From positions 1 through 8,229 of the forward strand of contig JAUVHQ010000082.1 in NCBI GenBank assembly GCA_030593185.1: 8,229 nt of DNA, read 5' to 3'. The stretch comes from Bacteroidota bacterium. GTDB taxonomy: Bacteria; Bacteroidota; Bacteroidia; Bacteroidales; VadinHA17. A program made the position numbers and the translations under genes. The notes below the pieces were generated by a model, which was given only the letters and a program-made list of their open reading frames with translations, searched no databases and was not told the origin of the DNA. Each line of letters opens with the position of its first letter. Within the stretch, counting starts at the first letter, position 1. Shown here piece by piece: positions 6,670 to 8,229 of this stretch.

Positions 6670-7995
6670 TTATAATTGCTTACCTCTTCCAATAGCGTAA
6701 TACACAAAGCCGTTCTCTTCCATTTCTTCCGTATCGTAAATATTTCGTCCGTCAAAAATAACCTTTTTCTTCAGAAGCTTTTCTATTACCCTGAAGTTTG
6801 GCATACGGAATTCCGGCCATTCGGTAATCAGTACCAAAGCATCGGTGTCAATAAGCGCTTCATATTGATCGGTTGCATATTCTATTTTATCACCAAGTAT
6901 TCGTTTTGTTTCGTCCATTGCTGCCGGATCATAGGCTTTTACGCTGGCGCCTTCGTTAAGCAGTTTATCAATAATAACCAATGAAGATGCTTCGCGCATA
7001 TCGTCAGTCTGAGGTTTGAATGACAATCCCCAAAAGGCAATGGTTTTACCTTTGATATTTCCATTGAAGTGCTTCATTATTTTATTAAAGATCACTTCTT
7101 TCTGGCTACGGTTAACATCCTCAACAGCCTGTAGAATTCTGAGAGGGTATTTATTTTTAGCAGCAGTACGAATAAGGGCCTGTACATCTTTTGGGAAACA
7201 TGATCCGCCGTAGCCGGCTCCGGGATAAATAAATTTATTCCCGATACGTGAGTCACTTCCAATCCCTTTCCTAACCATATTGACATCAGCTCCCAGTATC
7301 TCGCAAAGATTAGCTATATCGTTCATAAAGCTGATTTTTGTTGCCAACATGGAGTTTGCAGTGTATTTTGTGAGCTCGGAAGAGGGAATATTCATAAAAT
7401 ATATCGGATGGTTATTCAGTACAAATGGTTTGTAAAGGCGTTCCATAGTTTTTTTTGCCTTTTCAGAATCAATGCCGATAACGATTCGGTCTGGTCTAAG
7501 GAAGTCCTGAACAGCAGCACCTTCTTTTAAAAATTCCGGATTCGATGCTATGTCAAATGCAACATCTGCACCACGTTTATTAATTTCTTCCCGGACAACT
7601 TTTCTTACTTTTTCTGCTGTGCCAACAGGTACTGTACTTTTTGTTACAATAACCATGTAGTGATCAATCAGTTGTCCTATCTCCCTGGCAACAGCAAGTA
7701 CATGTTTCAGGTCGGCACTGCCATCTTCGTCAGGAGGTGTACCGACTGCAATAAATACCGCATCAGCATCCTCAAGACTTTCTTTTAAGCTGGTGGTTAA
7801 AAAGAGTCTGCCTTTTTCTATATTTCTCTTGATCATTTGTTCAAGCCCGGGTTCATATATAGGTACCTTTCCGTTTTTTAATCCTTCTACCTTTTCTTTA
7901 TCAATGTCAACACAGGTTACAGTAAGCCCTGTTTCCGAAAAACATGTACCGGTAACAAGACCAACGTATCCGATACCTACAATTGAAACTTTCAT
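6670..7995 (-). CDS. ugd: UDP-glucose 6-dehydrogenase
   Basis: This 441-residue UDP-glucose/GDP-mannose dehydrogenase-family enzyme oxidises UDP-glucose to UDP-glucuronate with two NAD+. The N-terminal NAD-binding loop is GIGYVG (7-12), followed by acidic Asp30 and Asp32. NPEFLKEG (152-159) and LTKYTANSMLATK (208-220) provide catalytic Glu, Lys and Asn residues. GGSCFPKD (263-270) holds the nucleophile Cys266 and Asp270. The C-terminal domain contains FWGLSFKPQTDDMREA (321-336) and a final DGRNIYD block (415-421). Substrate preference for UDP-glucose rather than GDP-mannose or UDP-N-acetyl sugars is supported by the adjacent UDP-glucuronate decarboxylase. It is the first gene of the cluster, with a probable promoter close upstream and no Shine-Dalgarno. 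A housekeeping UDP-glucose pyrophosphorylase must lie elsewhere. Confidence 0.95.
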   Translation of the reverse strand: MKVSIVGIGYVGLVTGTCFSETGLTVTCVDIDKEKVEGLKNGKVPIYEPGLEQMIKRNIEKGRLFLTTSLKESLEDADAVFIAVGTPPDEDGSADLKHVLAVAREIGQLIDHYMVIVTKSTVPVGTAEKVRKVVREEINKRGADVAFDIASNPEFLKEGAAVQDFLRPDRIVIGIDSEKAKKTMERLYKPFVLNNHPIYFMNIPSSELTKYTANSMLATKISFMNDIANLCEILGADVNMVRKGIGSDSRIGNKFIYPGAGYGGSCFPKDVQALIRTAAKNKYPLRILQAVEDVNRSQKEVIFNKIMKHFNGNIKGKTIAFWGLSFKPQTDDMREASSLVIIDKLLNEGASVKAYDPAAMDETKRILGDKIEYATDQYEALIDTDALVLITEWPEFRMPNFRVIEKLLKKKVIFDGRNIYDTEEMEENGFVYYAIGRGKQL

Positions 7996-8017
7996 AACAT
8001 TTAATTTTATTGGAAAA

Positions 8018-8025
8018 CAAAAGTA
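8018..8025 (-). promoter_or_regulatory. Probable Bacteroidota-type -7 promoter box for the operon
   Basis: On the - strand these bases read TACTTTTG, an exact match to the TAnnTTTG -7 consensus used by the Bacteroidota primary sigma factor. It lies 22 bases upstream of the ugd ATG, leaving room for a very short leader. A clear TTG-type -33 element is not visible at the expected distance, where the sequence is a T/A run and an ATTAAT palindrome. Confidence 0.55.
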
Positions 8026-8229
8026 AAAAAATTAAACGAGAAAAATTAATTGATTAATAGGGTAGCCGATAGAGGCTCAATTAGAAATAGTATTCCATCA
8101 TATGAAGCTTTGCAGGATTTTATTGCATCCTTTCCGCTTTTTGCCAGGATATTTTTCAATTTTCAAGCTTTTTAGTCGTGTCGGTAGTAATTGCCTGATA
8201 ATTATAAATATTTTTAAAGAATGGTCAGT
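8026..8229. other. Non-coding region upstream of the operon
   Basis: About 200 bases at the right edge contain no convincing reading frame. They include the ATTAAT-TG-ATTAAT palindrome (8045-8058), a 4-bp hairpin AGCC-GATAGA-GGCT (8064-8077), a 5-bp hairpin AGGAT/ATCCT (8114-8131), and two related patches TTTGCAGGATTTT and TTTGCCAGGATATTTT (8109-8155). They are likely the control region of the sugar operon plus the tail of an intergenic region. None of these is strong enough alone to call a terminator or riboswitch. Confidence 0.45.
8045..8058. promoter_or_regulatory. AT-rich palindrome, possible operator
   Basis: Two ATTAAT half-sites, each self-complementary, flank a TG centre. The site lies 19 to 33 bases upstream of the proposed -7 box, where a regulator could block or assist polymerase. 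Such AT-rich palindromes also arise by chance in DNA of this composition, so the call is tentative. Confidence 0.25.

Noticed and set aside
8114..8140. AGGAT/ATCCT hairpin considered as a rho-independent terminator on the + strand
   Set aside because: The stem is only 5 bp and AT-containing, the loop is 8 bases, and TTTCCGC separates it from the T run; no gene on the + strand ends nearby.
1..8229. CRISPR array, tRNA, rRNA or complete insertion sequence
   Set aside because: No regularly spaced repeats, cloverleaf-like segments, rRNA-like stretches or transposase frame with paired inverted ends were seen on either strand.

Overview
The window is most likely chromosomal DNA of a member of the Bacteroidota, possibly Bacteroidales or Marinilabiliales. 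Three things point there: AT-rich starts without Shine-Dalgarno sequences, a TAnnTTTG-type -7 box ahead of the main operon, and the type and order of the sugar-nucleotide genes. The phylum is inferred from these features, not from a database match.

Positions 1 to about 853 (+ strand) look like the edge of a mobile or prophage-like element. Three tightly overlapping reading frames lie here: the C-terminal end of an unrecognised protein (2-145), a small cysteine-containing protein of a type seen in phage genomes (129-530), and the N-terminal catalytic part of a serine recombinase (527-865). The recombinase is cut off after about 109 residues. Its frame runs straight into the stop codon of the convergent gene yjbQ, so the element is broken, deleted or mis-joined here.

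Positions 852 to 7995 (- strand) hold one compact, apparently intact cluster. Transcribed from right to left it reads: UDP-glucose 6-dehydrogenase, UDP-glucuronate decarboxylase, rfbA, rfbC, rfbD, a phosphohexomutase, and a YjbQ/UPF0047 protein. The first two convert UDP-glucose to UDP-glucuronate and then UDP-xylose. The mutase can supply glucose 1-phosphate to RfbA, and RfbC and RfbD carry out the last steps to dTDP-L-rhamnose. rfbB, the 4,6-dehydratase between RfbA and RfbC, is not in the window. The set makes activated sugars for surface polysaccharide (O-antigen, capsule or exopolysaccharide). No glycosyltransferase, flippase or polymerase is present here.

Positions 7996 to 8229 are non-coding. 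They carry a probable promoter for the operon, an AT-rich palindrome and some small hairpins and repeats. The 203-bp rfbA-rfbC spacer contains short repeats of a kind I associate with Bacteroidota intergenic regions. I saw no tRNA, rRNA, CRISPR array or complete insertion sequence. Most of the window is ordinary. The broken element at the left end, with its overlapping gene trio, is the part most worth a second look.
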